From CAYPNF01 sp964411985 (GTDB taxonomy: Bacteria; Verrucomicrobiota; Verrucomicrobiia; Limisphaerales; J093): 23,173 nt of DNA. The stretch lies in contig CAYPNF010000090.1 of assembly GCA_964411985.1 (NCBI GenBank), forward strand, positions 1 to 23,173, in the 5' to 3' direction. A program made the position numbers and the translations under genes. This document shows, in pieces, positions 14,959 through 23,173 of the stretch. A model generated the notes under the pieces. It was not told the DNA's origin. It ran no database searches and saw only the letters and a program-made list of their open reading frames with translations. Position 1 is the first letter of the stretch. Every line of letters begins with the position of its first letter.

Positions 14959-17900
14959 TTACTTCTGCACCGTGCGGTAGAAGGTGGCTCCGCTCGGATT
15001 GGTCACCTGGTACGGGCTCGCCGCTCCCGCGACGTCCGCGTAGGTACCATTGACGGTGGCGGAAGACTGCAGGGTGCCAGTGTAGGTGATGGTGAGGTTG
15101 CCGCCAGCAGCTTGGATAGCGATGGTCGGCTTCGCTTCGCCTTCCTTCAGAAGCTTCACGACGTTGCTGTTCAGGGCTTTGCCCGGGACGCTGATCACGA
15201 CCTGGAAGGTCGCGCTGAAGTCCGCCGCAGCCGGATAGAACCGGTAGCTGGCTGATGTCGCATCTGCGATATTCACGAAGCCCGTACCGTCATTGCGCTG
15301 CCATTGGTAGGAGAACGGAGCCGGCTGCCCCTGACGGGTGGCGGAACCTTCTGCCTCAAACGTCACGGCCTTGGGCGCTTTGCCATAGGCCAGCTTGACG
15401 TTCTTGATGACCCAACTTGGCTGACTCGCTTTGGAACAATCATCCCAGGCCCCAACAAAGGCCAGTACGATCTTGTCGTTCTGCTTGAAGGAACCAAGGA
15501 TCGCAGAGCTAGTGATGAACTCGCCAGCAGCATAGCCAGTCGAGTCACCATTGAAGGCGCGCTGGTTGAGCAGGACGCCGTTGCCTTGGATCGGCTTCAC
15601 TGCATAGCCGTTGGCGGTGTAGCTCTCCGCAGGAACCGGGGTGAATTCGCCCCCGTTCACGCTGATGCGCAGTTGCCCACCGTCCCAACTGTCGCCCTCA
15701 AAGGAGTAGCGGTGGGTGAAGGTGACAGTGACCTCTTCGGTCTGAGGCACGGTGAACTCGGGGCTAACAAGCTGAGAGTTATATGGACCCGTGCAGGCGT
15801 CTTCGCCGCCGTCAGCTGTCCAGACTCCCCCTGCGTAGTTAAACGGTCCCGGAGGGGCAGGGTCCGTGTTGACCACGGTGAAGCCGCCGTCGCTGCTCGT
15901 GAAGTCCTTGGAGACGAACTCGACCACGGGCGAAGGCAGACTGCCCACTTGATCGGTCGGCTGTTTCACGAACTTCAGTTCCGCGTTCGGATCCACGTAG
16001 GTGGCGAAGTATTGGCCAGGCAGAGCAGGCAGGTCCGCGGCAGCGGTGCCATCGGTGGATTTTCTCCAGGCCATCATCAGCCAATCCCCACCGCCACCCT
16101 CTTTGAGCAGTATCAGTACGCCATACTTCTTGCCCGCCTGGAGGGCGATAGGCTCGGAGGTGGCGCTGTCGCCCGGTTCCTGGAAGGCGCGGCAACAGGC
16201 CGGTTCATTTGCGATCGAGCTAGCGGAGGCAGGATCGGGGATGCTTTCCGTCGTGCTCAGGTACAGACGCGAGGCGTCGTCCGAACGCAGGAAGAAGTTG
16301 TATTCGCCCGATTCGGTGGGCGTGATGAAACCAGTGATCCTCGCCATGTAGTTTTCATGTGAGTCGTCAGGGAAGACCGTGCGAGTGTCGAGGCGGCTCG
16401 TGATGAAGCCCTTAGTGGTGGGGGTACCCGCAACCACACGGGGATCGGCCAACCCCTTGGTGATGTCAGTGTCCGCCGCACCCGAGATGTTATCGTAATG
16501 CTCGAAGTCCAAGGTGCCCGACATGAGAACCCAGGCTGAGAACTCGACAGTGCTGTTCGCCGCGATGGTATTGGCCGGCGCCGCCTGATCTTTGACCCCG
16601 CTCACCGTCAAGGTGTAGACCTGTCCAGCCGTTTGCGCTGAGGTCACGAGATCGACTATGTTATCTCCAGGGCTACCCGCCGGAGCGGACAGCTTGGCGG
16701 AGGTCACAGTCACTCCACCCGAGAGTTGATAATTGGACGCTGTTTCGGCAGTGGCAGTATCCATCCCTTCCGAGAACCAGACCCGAACGGTGTTCAGAGT
16801 TCGCGATGAATTTGCATACTGCAGGGTCGGAGCGACGGTGTCAGCCGGTTTGACCGTGAGGTTAACGACCACGCTGGTCACGCTTCCGTAGTTGTTCTGC
16901 ACAACCACGTCATAGGCTCCAGCATCCGAAGCCTTGATGTTGTCAAACACCAGATCGGCGGAGGTTTTCCCAGTCAGGTCGGAACCACCTTTGCGCCACT
17001 GATACTGGAGGGTGGGGGTTCCTGTTGCCGCCACGGTCAGGGTGACCGGGTTCCCTTCGTAGATGTCACGCGCTGGCGCTGCCGGTTGCTGCGTGATGAT
17101 AGGCGCGATATTCGCCCCGAAGTAGATGTCCTGCACTTGCTGGGCCGTCAAGGCCTTATCGAACACGGCTACTTCGTCGATGTTACCTAGGAAGTAGTCG
17201 CCAGCAGCGTTGAAGATGCCGCCGCCACCGATGTTGAAATTGAAAGTGCTGCTGCCGTAGCTATCCACCGTCTGGGTGAGAGTGGAAGCTGCTACACCGT
17301 TGGTGTAAAGGACTGCTGAGGTGCCGTCCCCAACCAACGTGATTAGCCCCCATTCGTTGTCGCGGAATGGATAGGGGATCTTGATATTGGTGTTGTAGGC
17401 GTTGATCCAGGCCTCGATGTTGGCTCCGCTATCCGCATCGCCGAACTCGAGCAGGTCGTTTTGGCCGAAGTAGCCACCGCGACCCGAGTGCGCGGTACCC
17501 CTCTTGAGCCAGCCCATGACGGTGAACTTGGCCAAGTCGTTGAGGCTTGCCGTGGTGCCCACGAAACCAGCGTTTCCGTTGAAACCGCCGCCCGTGTTGT
17601 CCGCCTCGAACCCGCTGTAAGTAGGCGGTTTGGGACCGTCCGCTTGGGCGTTCATCCCTGGGTTATAAGTGCCATCTGCGGCCGTTCCCGCACTTCCGAG
17701 GTTCTTAGCGACCGGGAGGGTCGTGGGCGGGGTGTAGGCTGCTTCGTTCAGGCGATAGTAAACCAGCGGAGCACTCTCTAAAACCAGTTGGTTGTAGGCT
17801 TTCGAGGGTGAGGCTGCGATGCCATTCTTATAATGGGCGTCGATCTCGCTCGCGGACAGGGCTTTGCCGTAGACCGCCACCTCGTCAGCGGTGCCGTTCC

Positions 17901-18594
17901 ACCAGAAGGAGGAGTCAGCGCGACCCCCGATGAAGAGTGCGCCGCCTGCACTTGGGACATAACCGGTAGGTACACCCGTTGCCGTCTGTGCACCATTCAC
18001 ATACACATAAGCATTGGTGCCGTCATAAACCGCCGCGACGTGGTACCAGTTACCAATGACCGGAGCCGGACCCCCCGCAATATTCAGGGAAGCGGTGGTT
18101 CCGTTCTGATTGTACATCCGGAAGCTCCAACCCGTGTCGACCTGATAGATCAGCCAACCTGACCGCGGCGCACCGAATTGGCCCGAGGACAGGGCACAGG
18201 TGGGGGCAGCGGTGGTGGTATCCGCGTTAGGATTAAACCATCCTTCTGCCGTGAACGCTCCGTTCGGGTTCGCGTCGGCAGAGTAGGGTACGCTGACCAC
18301 GGTTCCCGCAGTGGCATCGAAGCCCACTGCGCTATCGGAACCCGATACCAGAGCACCAGGCGAGGGGTGAGCCGCTGCTCCAACGTAGTAGCCGTCCAGC
18401 GCGGACCCGAGGCTGCCTAGGTTCTTGGCAACGTCGCCTGCTGGGGCCGTTGCCTTGTCATTGAGCCGCCAATAGGCGATGGGGTTGTTAGACAGCACTT
18501 TGGCTGCATAGTCGGCCTGGGTGGGAACCAGGCTCGACCCGATCAAGAGCCCGAGGGCCACTTGAATGGTCTTAGTTTTGGGGTTTTTGTTCAT
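14959..18594 (-). CDS. Large secreted LamG/Ig/PA14 surface protein
   Basis: Protein of 1211 residues with a signal peptide (about 1-27). Two LamG-like concanavalin-type domains span about 28-255 and 265-490; each opens with a YWRLND or YYRLNEA type motif and ends in DEVAVYGKALS or DEVAVFDKALT. An Ig-like domain spans about 496-583 (YQWRKGGSDL, DAGAYDVVVQN) and a SwmB/Big_5-like domain about 586-690 (VWFSEGMD). A PA14 domain spans about 695-865 (ESGEYNFFLRSDDASRLYL). A jelly-roll domain resembling the MAM or immune-inhibitor-A type spans about 893-1070, and another Ig-like domain about 1075-1148 (SYQWQRNDG). The C-terminal module ends in FYRTVQK. LamG and PA14 modules commonly bind carbohydrate. 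There is no catalytic motif and no PEP-CTERM or LPXTG anchor. It probably binds polysaccharide at the cell surface. It has its own terminator and lies divergent from purL. Confidence 0.9.
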   Translation of the reverse strand: MNKNPKTKTIQVALGLLIGSSLVPTQADYAAKVLSNNPIAYWRLNDKATAPAGDVAKNLGSLGSALDGYYVGAAAHPSPGALVSGSDSAVGFDATAGTVVSVPYSADANPNGAFTAEGWFNPNADTTTAAPTCALSSGQFGAPRSGWLIYQVDTGWSFRMYNQNGTTASLNIAGGPAPVIGNWYHVAAVYDGTNAYVYVNGAQTATGVPTGYVPSAGGALFIGGRADSSFWWNGTADEVAVYGKALSASEIDAHYKNGIAASPSKAYNQLVLESAPLVYYRLNEAAYTPPTTLPVAKNLGSAGTAADGTYNPGMNAQADGPKPPTYSGFEADNTGGGFNGNAGFVGTTASLNDLAKFTVMGWLKRGTAHSGRGGYFGQNDLLEFGDADSGANIEAWINAYNTNIKIPYPFRDNEWGLITLVGDGTSAVLYTNGVAASTLTQTVDSYGSSTFNFNIGGGGIFNAAGDYFLGNIDEVAVFDKALTAQQVQDIYFGANIAPIITQQPAAPARDIYEGNPVTLTVAATGTPTLQYQWRKGGSDLTGKTSADLVFDNIKASDAGAYDVVVQNNYGSVTSVVVNLTVKPADTVAPTLQYANSSRTLNTVRVWFSEGMDTATAETASNYQLSGGVTVTSAKLSAPAGSPGDNIVDLVTSAQTAGQVYTLTVSGVKDQAAPANTIAANSTVEFSAWVLMSGTLDFEHYDNISGAADTDITKGLADPRVVAGTPTTKGFITSRLDTRTVFPDDSHENYMARITGFITPTESGEYNFFLRSDDASRLYLSTTESIPDPASASSIANEPACCRAFQEPGDSATSEPIALQAGKKYGVLILLKEGGGGDWLMMAWRKSTDGTAAADLPALPGQYFATYVDPNAELKFVKQPTDQVGSLPSPVVEFVSKDFTSSDGGFTVVNTDPAPPGPFNYAGGVWTADGGEDACTGPYNSQLVSPEFTVPQTEEVTVTFTHRYSFEGDSWDGGQLRISVNGGEFTPVPAESYTANGYAVKPIQGNGVLLNQRAFNGDSTGYAAGEFITSSAILGSFKQNDKIVLAFVGAWDDCSKASQPSWVIKNVKLAYGKAPKAVTFEAEGSATRQGQPAPFSYQWQRNDGTGFVNIADATSASYRFYPAAADFSATFQVVISVPGKALNSNVVKLLKEGEAKPTIAIQAAGGNLTITYTGTLQSSATVNGTYADVAGAASPYQVTNPSGATFYRTVQK

Positions 18595-18947
18595 TCTTGT
18601 CGATGGGGGTACGTTGTTAGTTTCGACAACAGGGCATGATCTAACACCTCATTCTAGCCGTGTCTAGCCTGCATTGGAACTATTTGAAGCTGAATCAGTA
18701 GGATCGCAATTATCCTGGCTGAACGAGGACTGTAACAAAACGGAATCCTCATTTCCCTTCGGTGTGCAAAATACTGTATTTCAATAATTTAACCGGGTAT
18801 AATAACAATTAATCCGTACCAACGCAGTTTTCCATCGCCAGTGGCGGGGGGATGACTACAATTTTGCCCGGGTGCTGACGCAGTCGGAGTGGGTCGGACC
18901 GCCTTCGGCGTCCGAGCCCCTCCTGGACGTCGACCCTCAATCTAGTC
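18595..18947. other. Divergent intergenic region between the LamG protein gene and purL
   Basis: 353 bases with no credible gene. The middle (about 18700-18815) is the most AT-rich DNA in the window and should hold both promoters. For the minus-strand gene a TAGAAT (18656-18651) is a possible but weak -10 box, and TTGTCG (18598-18603) with CGACAA (18625-18630) makes an inverted repeat in its leader. On the purL side a bulged hairpin, CGGA (18895-18898)/TCCG (18911-18914) with an inner CGCC/GGCG stem, lies 33 bases before the start. I see no riboswitch that I can name. Confidence 0.55.
18798..18803 (+). promoter_or_regulatory. Candidate -10 box for purL
   Basis: A perfect TATAAT in AT-rich DNA, about 145 bases before the purL ATG. 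The sequence at the -35 position is a poor match, so the assignment rests mainly on the -10 box and its location. Confidence 0.4.
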
Positions 18948-21275
18948 ATGACTGACCCGAAAATCACGCCTGAGTTGGTTGCCAAACACAACCTGACCCC
19001 TGACGAGTACGCTCGGATCTTGGAAATCCTGGAGCGGGAGCCGTCTTACACGGAGTTAGGGATCTTCTCGGTTATGTGGAGCGAGCACTGCTCCTACAAG
19101 AACACCAAGCCGCTGCTCAAGACCTTCCCTACGAAGTCGCCCAAGATCCTGGTGGGTGCGGGCGAGGAAAACGCCGGCATTATTGATATTGGCGACAACC
19201 TGGCCATTGCTTTCAAAATCGAGTCGCACAACCACCCCAGCGCGGTGGAACCCTTCCAAGGAGCCGCCACCGGCGTCGGCGGCATTGTGCGTGACATCTT
19301 TACCATGGGTGCCCGGCCCGTGTGCGCGATCGATTCCCTCCGATTTGGGGATCTCAGCTCGCCCGAGGTGCGGCGGCTCTTCAGTGGGGTGGTTTCGGGG
19401 ATTGCCCACTACGGCAATTGTTTCGGCATCCCGACGATCGCTGGCGAGGTGTACTTTGACCAAGTCTACGAGGGGAATCCCCTAGTGAACGTCTTTTGCC
19501 TGGGAGTTCTGCGTCACGAGCAGATCGCTCGCGGAGCCGCCAAGGGCATCGGCAACCCGGTCTTCTACGTCGGTCCCGCCACCGGACGCGATGGGTTGGC
19601 TGGAGCGGCGTTCGCCTCCCAGGATTTGACCGAGGAGTCGGCCGAACAACAGCGCGGAGCCGTTCAAGTGGGCGATCCCTTCATGGAGAAACTAGTGTGC
19701 GAAGCGTGCCTCGAGCTCCTGGCCACGGGTGCGGTGGCGGGCATCCAGGACATGGGCGCCGCGGGCCTTACCTGTTCCACCTGTGAAACCGCCGCCCGGG
19801 CGGGGACCGGCATCGAAATCGAGTTGAACAAGGTGCCCCAGCGCGCGCCGAACATGACTCCCTACGAGATCATGCTCAGCGAATCCCAGGAACGCATGCT
19901 CATCATCGTGCACAAGGGGCGCGAACAGGAGGTGAAGCGCATTTTTGACAAGTGGGATCTGCCTTGGGCAGAGATTGGCTTTGTGACGGATACCGGCCGC
20001 ATGGTGGTGAGGAATCATGGCCAGGTGGTGGTGGACATTCCTGCCAAGAAAATCGCCGATGAATCACCGGTCTATCAACGGGAATCGCGTGAACCGGCCT
20101 ACCTGCAAGGCGTCCGCAGCTTCCGCCTGGACGGCGTGCCGGATTTGACCGATCCCATTCCTGCACTCCAGGCGTTGCTCCGCTGGCCCACTATCGCTTC
20201 GAAGAACTGGGTCTACCGTCAGTACGATCACATGGTCCGGGACGGCTCCGTAGTCTGCCCGGGATCCGATGCCGCCGTCATCCGCATCAAGGCCGATTCC
20301 CTGCCGATCCCCGTGCCGGGTTCGCTGGACGAGGAGGCGCTGAAACGCGAAGCCGCTCTGGAGAAGTACGTGGCCATGAGCGTCGACTGCAACGGTGGGT
20401 ACGTGTATCTGGATCCCTATGAAGGTGGCAAAGCGGCGGTGACCGAAGCCGCCCGCAACTTGGCCTGTTCCGGAGCGACCGCCCTTGGGGTCACGGACAA
20501 CTTGAACTATGGAAACCCGCACAATCCGGAGCTCTTCTGGCAGCTCAAGGAGAGTGTGCGTGGGTTGGCTGAGGCCTGCCGTGCCTTCAACACGCCCGTG
20601 ACCGGTGGCAACTGCAGCCTTTACAACCAGAACCCCGCGGGACCGATCGATCCAACGCCCACCGTGGCCATGGTCGGGTTGATCGAGAGCAAGGGACTCA
20701 TTACCACGCAATGGTTCAAGGACGAGGGGGACGCCATCTTGCTGCTGGGTGAAGCTGTGGATGCGGCGGACCCGCTGCAAGGATTGGGCGGATCCGCTTA
20801 CCTGCAGGTGTGTCATCAAACCAAGAACGGAACGCCGCCTCGATGCGACCTCGAACAGGCAAAGACCCTTCACGAAGCTATCCGGTCCCTGATCTATGCG
20901 GGCAGCGTCAAGAGCGCCCATGATTGCAGTGAGGGAGGCCTCGCCGTGGCTTTGGCGGAGTGCTGCATCTCCCAGGCGGCCGGACGCGAGACCCCCAGAT
21001 TGATCGGTGCCACCCTGGACTTGTCTGCTCTTACTGGCAGTCGGCTGGATGCCTTGCTGTTCGGCGAAACGCAAAGCCGGATCCTCATTACCGCCGATGG
21101 CCCCACGGCTTCTCGCGTGGCGGCTCAGGCGGAAATCCTTGGAGTCAAAGCCACCGTCCTCGGTCGCGTGGGAGGAGATCGCCTCTCGATCAAGACCGGT
21201 GCCGGGGAATGGAGTTGGCCCGTTGCGGAACTCCATGACAGTTGGTGGAACAGCATCGCGCGTCAGATGAAGTGA
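18948..21275 (+). CDS. purL: Phosphoribosylformylglycinamidine synthase, PurL subunit
   Basis: Catalyses ATP-dependent conversion of FGAR to FGAM in cytoplasmic purine synthesis. The 775-residue length and lack of a glutaminase domain identify the small PurL type, which works with separate PurQ and PurS subunits; neither gene is in this window. Visible family motifs are SVMWSEHCSYKNTKP (about 41-55, active-site His47), KIESHNHPSAVEPFQGAATG (90-109), DIFTMGARP, GGNCSLYNQ and DCSEGGLAVALAE near the C-terminus. The sequence is full length with no disruption. The ATG at 18948 matches the usual N-terminus; there is no Shine-Dalgarno sequence. murJ follows after 34 bases and may be co-transcribed. 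Confidence 0.97.
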   Translation: MTDPKITPELVAKHNLTPDEYARILEILEREPSYTELGIFSVMWSEHCSYKNTKPLLKTFPTKSPKILVGAGEENAGIIDIGDNLAIAFKIESHNHPSAVEPFQGAATGVGGIVRDIFTMGARPVCAIDSLRFGDLSSPEVRRLFSGVVSGIAHYGNCFGIPTIAGEVYFDQVYEGNPLVNVFCLGVLRHEQIARGAAKGIGNPVFYVGPATGRDGLAGAAFASQDLTEESAEQQRGAVQVGDPFMEKLVCEACLELLATGAVAGIQDMGAAGLTCSTCETAARAGTGIEIELNKVPQRAPNMTPYEIMLSESQERMLIIVHKGREQEVKRIFDKWDLPWAEIGFVTDTGRMVVRNHGQVVVDIPAKKIADESPVYQRESREPAYLQGVRSFRLDGVPDLTDPIPALQALLRWPTIASKNWVYRQYDHMVRDGSVVCPGSDAAVIRIKADSLPIPVPGSLDEEALKREAALEKYVAMSVDCNGGYVYLDPYEGGKAAVTEAARNLACSGATALGVTDNLNYGNPHNPELFWQLKESVRGLAEACRAFNTPVTGGNCSLYNQNPAGPIDPTPTVAMVGLIESKGLITTQWFKDEGDAILLLGEAVDAADPLQGLGGSAYLQVCHQTKNGTPPRCDLEQAKTLHEAIRSLIYAGSVKSAHDCSEGGLAVALAECCISQAAGRETPRLIGATLDLSALTGSRLDALLFGETQSRILITADGPTASRVAAQAEILGVKATVLGRVGGDRLSIKTGAGEWSWPVAELHDSWWNSIARQMK

Positions 21276-21309
21276 ACAGGCAGCCAGACGGCTTGCCACC
21301 CCAATCTGC

Positions 21310-22911
21310 ATGTCGCAGATGCTAAAATCGTCGGGGCTGATGGGCTTCGCCACGTTCATGAGCCGAATGCTCGGCTTGGTGCGTGAGCAGGTCTATGCCC
21401 ACTTCATGGGGGATGGAGGGGTTGCCAGCGCCTTCCGGCTGGCTTTCCAGATTCCCAACCTGTTCCGGCGCCTCCTCGGTGAGGGAGCCCTGACGGCGGC
21501 GTTCATCCCGATCTTCAAGGAAAAGGAAAAGCGGGAAGGCGACGCCGAGATGTGGCGGGCGGCCAACGCGGTGATCTCGGGTTTGGTGGTGGCGACGGCC
21601 GTGGTCGTGGGCCTGGTCATGCTGGGCATCACCGTGGTCCTGATGCTTTCGTCCATCCACATGACCAAGAACGGCGCGGTTTTCCCGCTGCTTCCGCTCC
21701 AGGAAAACACCCGGCTCATGCTGCAGCTGCTGCGGGTGATGTTTCCCTATCTCCTGCTGGTCTGCCTCGCGGCTCTCTGCATGGGGATGCTCAATTCCCG
21801 GGGCCATTTCTTTATCCCCGCGATGGGAGCCACGATGCTGAATGTGGTGATGATTTCCACGGTGTTGTTTCTCACCCCTCATTTCGGCAAGACCCTGGAG
21901 ACCCAGATCTTCGCGCTGGCAGTAGGAGTGCTCGCCGCCGGCACGGCGCAGTTCGCCTTCCAGGTGCCCACACTGCGTCGTGAGGGGTTTCGGTACCAAT
22001 GGGTCCGGCCTTGGGGGGATCCCACTGTGCGTGAGGTGGTGCGCAAGATGGCCCCCGCCGCCGTGGGCGTGGCCGCGTTTCAGATCAATGTTCTTGTCAT
22101 CCAGTGCGTGGCGTTCTTCATCGACCAGCATATCGTTGCCTCATTCGACTACGCGGTGCGCCTGATGGAGTTCCCGCAGGGGATCGTAGGGATCTCGTTG
22201 GCCACCTACCTGCTCCCGACGCTGGCAGGGATGGCCGCCGAGAAGAACTATGCGGAATTCCGCTCCACGCTGCGACAGGGTTTGGGCTACCTGGTGTTCA
22301 TCAATCTCATTGCCTGTGTCCTCCTGATCTGCCTGGCCGAGCCTATTGTTCGCCTGCTCTTTGAGCACGGCGAATTCACCCGGGACTCCACCTATCGCGC
22401 TTCGCTGGCCTTGGCCTGTCTGGCGCCGGGGTTGGTCGCTTTTTCCGTGGTCAACGTCCTGGCCCGGGCCTTCTATGCTCTGGGCGATACCAAGACCCCC
22501 ATGAAAATCAGCTTGGTCTGTCTTGCTGCCAATCTGCTCGTATCCCTTTGGTTGGTGGGCCCATTCCGGCAGGCAGGGCTGGGTGTGGCGAATACCCTGA
22601 GCTCTGTGGTCAACGTGTATCTGCTCCTCTTTGCCCTGCGCAAGAAGCTGAAGACCCTGGACATGGAAACGTTGGTGCGGCCGGTCCTGTGCTCTTTGGG
22701 CGCCGCGGTGATTGCTGGGGTGGTTGCTTATGGAGGGCGGCTCGTGTGGACGAGCCAGGTCGGCCACGCTACCACGGTGCAAAGGGCAGGCGAAGTGTTT
22801 GTGCCGATGCTCGCCGCCGGGCTTGCGTACTGGGGAGCCGCCACGCTTTTCCGCGTGCCGCAGGCCAAGGAAATAACGAGCCTGATAGGCCGCTTGGCGC
22901 GGCGAAAGTGA
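21310..22911 (+). CDS. murJ: Lipid II flippase MurJ (MviN)
   Basis: Inner-membrane transporter of the MOP superfamily that flips lipid II for peptidoglycan synthesis. At 533 residues it has the expected size, with many hydrophobic helices along its length. The N-terminus carries the hallmark segments SRMLGLVREQVYA (about 18-30), FRLAFQIPNLFRRLLGEGAL (42-61) and AAFIPIF. Further family motifs are FDYAVRLMEFPQGIVGISLATYLLP in the middle of the protein and LARAFYALGDTKTP near two thirds. Charged residues in helices 1 and 2 (Arg25, Arg43, Arg53, Arg54) correspond to the region that lines the substrate cavity in characterised MurJ. The gene starts 34 bases after purL without a Shine-Dalgarno sequence. 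A pair of inverted repeats follows its stop. Confidence 0.96.
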   Translation: MSQMLKSSGLMGFATFMSRMLGLVREQVYAHFMGDGGVASAFRLAFQIPNLFRRLLGEGALTAAFIPIFKEKEKREGDAEMWRAANAVISGLVVATAVVVGLVMLGITVVLMLSSIHMTKNGAVFPLLPLQENTRLMLQLLRVMFPYLLLVCLAALCMGMLNSRGHFFIPAMGATMLNVVMISTVLFLTPHFGKTLETQIFALAVGVLAAGTAQFAFQVPTLRREGFRYQWVRPWGDPTVREVVRKMAPAAVGVAAFQINVLVIQCVAFFIDQHIVASFDYAVRLMEFPQGIVGISLATYLLPTLAGMAAEKNYAEFRSTLRQGLGYLVFINLIACVLLICLAEPIVRLLFEHGEFTRDSTYRASLALACLAPGLVAFSVVNVLARAFYALGDTKTPMKISLVCLAANLLVSLWLVGPFRQAGLGVANTLSSVVNVYLLLFALRKKLKTLDMETLVRPVLCSLGAAVIAGVVAYGGRLVWTSQVGHATTVQRAGEVFVPMLAAGLAYWGAATLFRVPQAKEITSLIGRLARRK

Positions 22912-22970
22912 AAGCGGAGCATTCAGAGCTCGGGGCATGGGATCCTCAACCATCCGTAATGTGCGTTTTG

Positions 22971-23082
22971 CGACAGCTTTTGGAGTGCGGTGGGGAGCGA
23001 AGCGAAGTGCCGCTTTTGGAACCCTTGGGAAAGGCCCGAGGGTGTCGGGGGGGGAAAGCGGCACCTGTGGGCGCGCGCACTC
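22971..23082. repeat. Inverted pair of GTGCCGCTTT elements after murJ
   Basis: GTGCCGCTTT (23007-23016) and its exact reverse complement AAAGCGGCAC (23055-23064) face each other across 38 bases. The left arm is preceded by TTTTGGAG (22978-22985), as in copies A and B, but with 21 rather than 15 bases between. The right arm, read on the minus strand from 23082 to 23060, matches copies A and B at 20 of 23 positions each. This is a composite of the same repeat family, placed where it could fold into a long stem in the murJ mRNA. There is no T-run. Confidence 0.7.
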
Positions 23083-23118
23083 GTGGGGAGGGGTGTCCGG
23101 TGGGAATGGAAGGTAGGA

Positions 23119-23166
23119 ACATCGCGCTGCGATGTCCGGGGGTGCGGACGGCCCGGCGGTCCGTCC
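23119..23166. repeat. Two short hairpins at the window end
   Basis: ACATCGC (23119-23125) pairs with GCGATGT (23129-23135) over a 3-base loop, and GGACGG (23146-23151) pairs with CCGTCC (23161-23166). They belong to the 262-base gene-free tail after murJ (22912-23173) and look like REP-type palindromes; the second runs almost to the window edge. Confidence 0.55.
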
Positions 23167-23173
23167 CTAGTGC

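Noticed and set aside
20064..21359. 431-codon minus-strand ORF opposite purL
   Set aside because: purL is full length and conserved on the plus strand; the antisense translation shows no family motif.

Overview
The window looks like a chromosomal segment of a high-GC Verrucomicrobiota bacterium, probably a soil or freshwater relative of the Pedosphaera/Limisphaera group. I infer this from the very large secreted proteins (LamG-like, PA14, thrombospondin type 3 and Ig-like modules), the 'LQ-S...FYR' type extracellular module, the glycine-rich 'FDSGS...' protein, the near absence of Shine-Dalgarno sequences, and the intergenic 'GGTGCCGCTTT' repeats. No tRNA, rRNA, insertion sequence, phage gene or CRISPR array was seen.

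Layout. Positions 1-18594 are coded entirely on the minus strand; 18948-22911 are on the plus strand. In transcription order, the minus strand begins with a 1211-residue LamG/Ig/PA14 surface protein (18594-14959) that ends in a strong intrinsic terminator. Next come three closely spaced genes (14660-7568) for exported proteins: a modular protein with a glycine linker and a C-terminal M15-like zinc peptidase domain; a beta-propeller/TSP3 protein with a C-terminal 24-residue tandem repeat; and a glycine-rich secreted protein. After a repeat-rich gap comes a second group (7196-170): a Xaa-Pro aminopeptidase, a short leader-like ORF with the only strong Shine-Dalgarno sequence in the window, a DPP-IV-type S9 peptidase, and a hybrid sensor histidine kinase. 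The plus strand carries purL (purine synthesis) and murJ (lipid II flippase).

The most unusual observation is a von Hippel-Lindau (pVHL) beta-domain inserted in the N-terminal half of the DPP-IV-like peptidase. It aligns without gaps to human pVHL across the hydroxyproline pocket: the residues equivalent to W88, Y98, H115 and W117 are identical, and S111 is replaced by Thr. Together with the Xaa-Pro aminopeptidase next door, this suggests an exported and cytoplasmic pathway for proline-rich, perhaps hydroxyproline-containing, peptides, with a co-transcribed Cache-type sensor kinase. The domain match can be read from the sequence; the substrate idea is inference.
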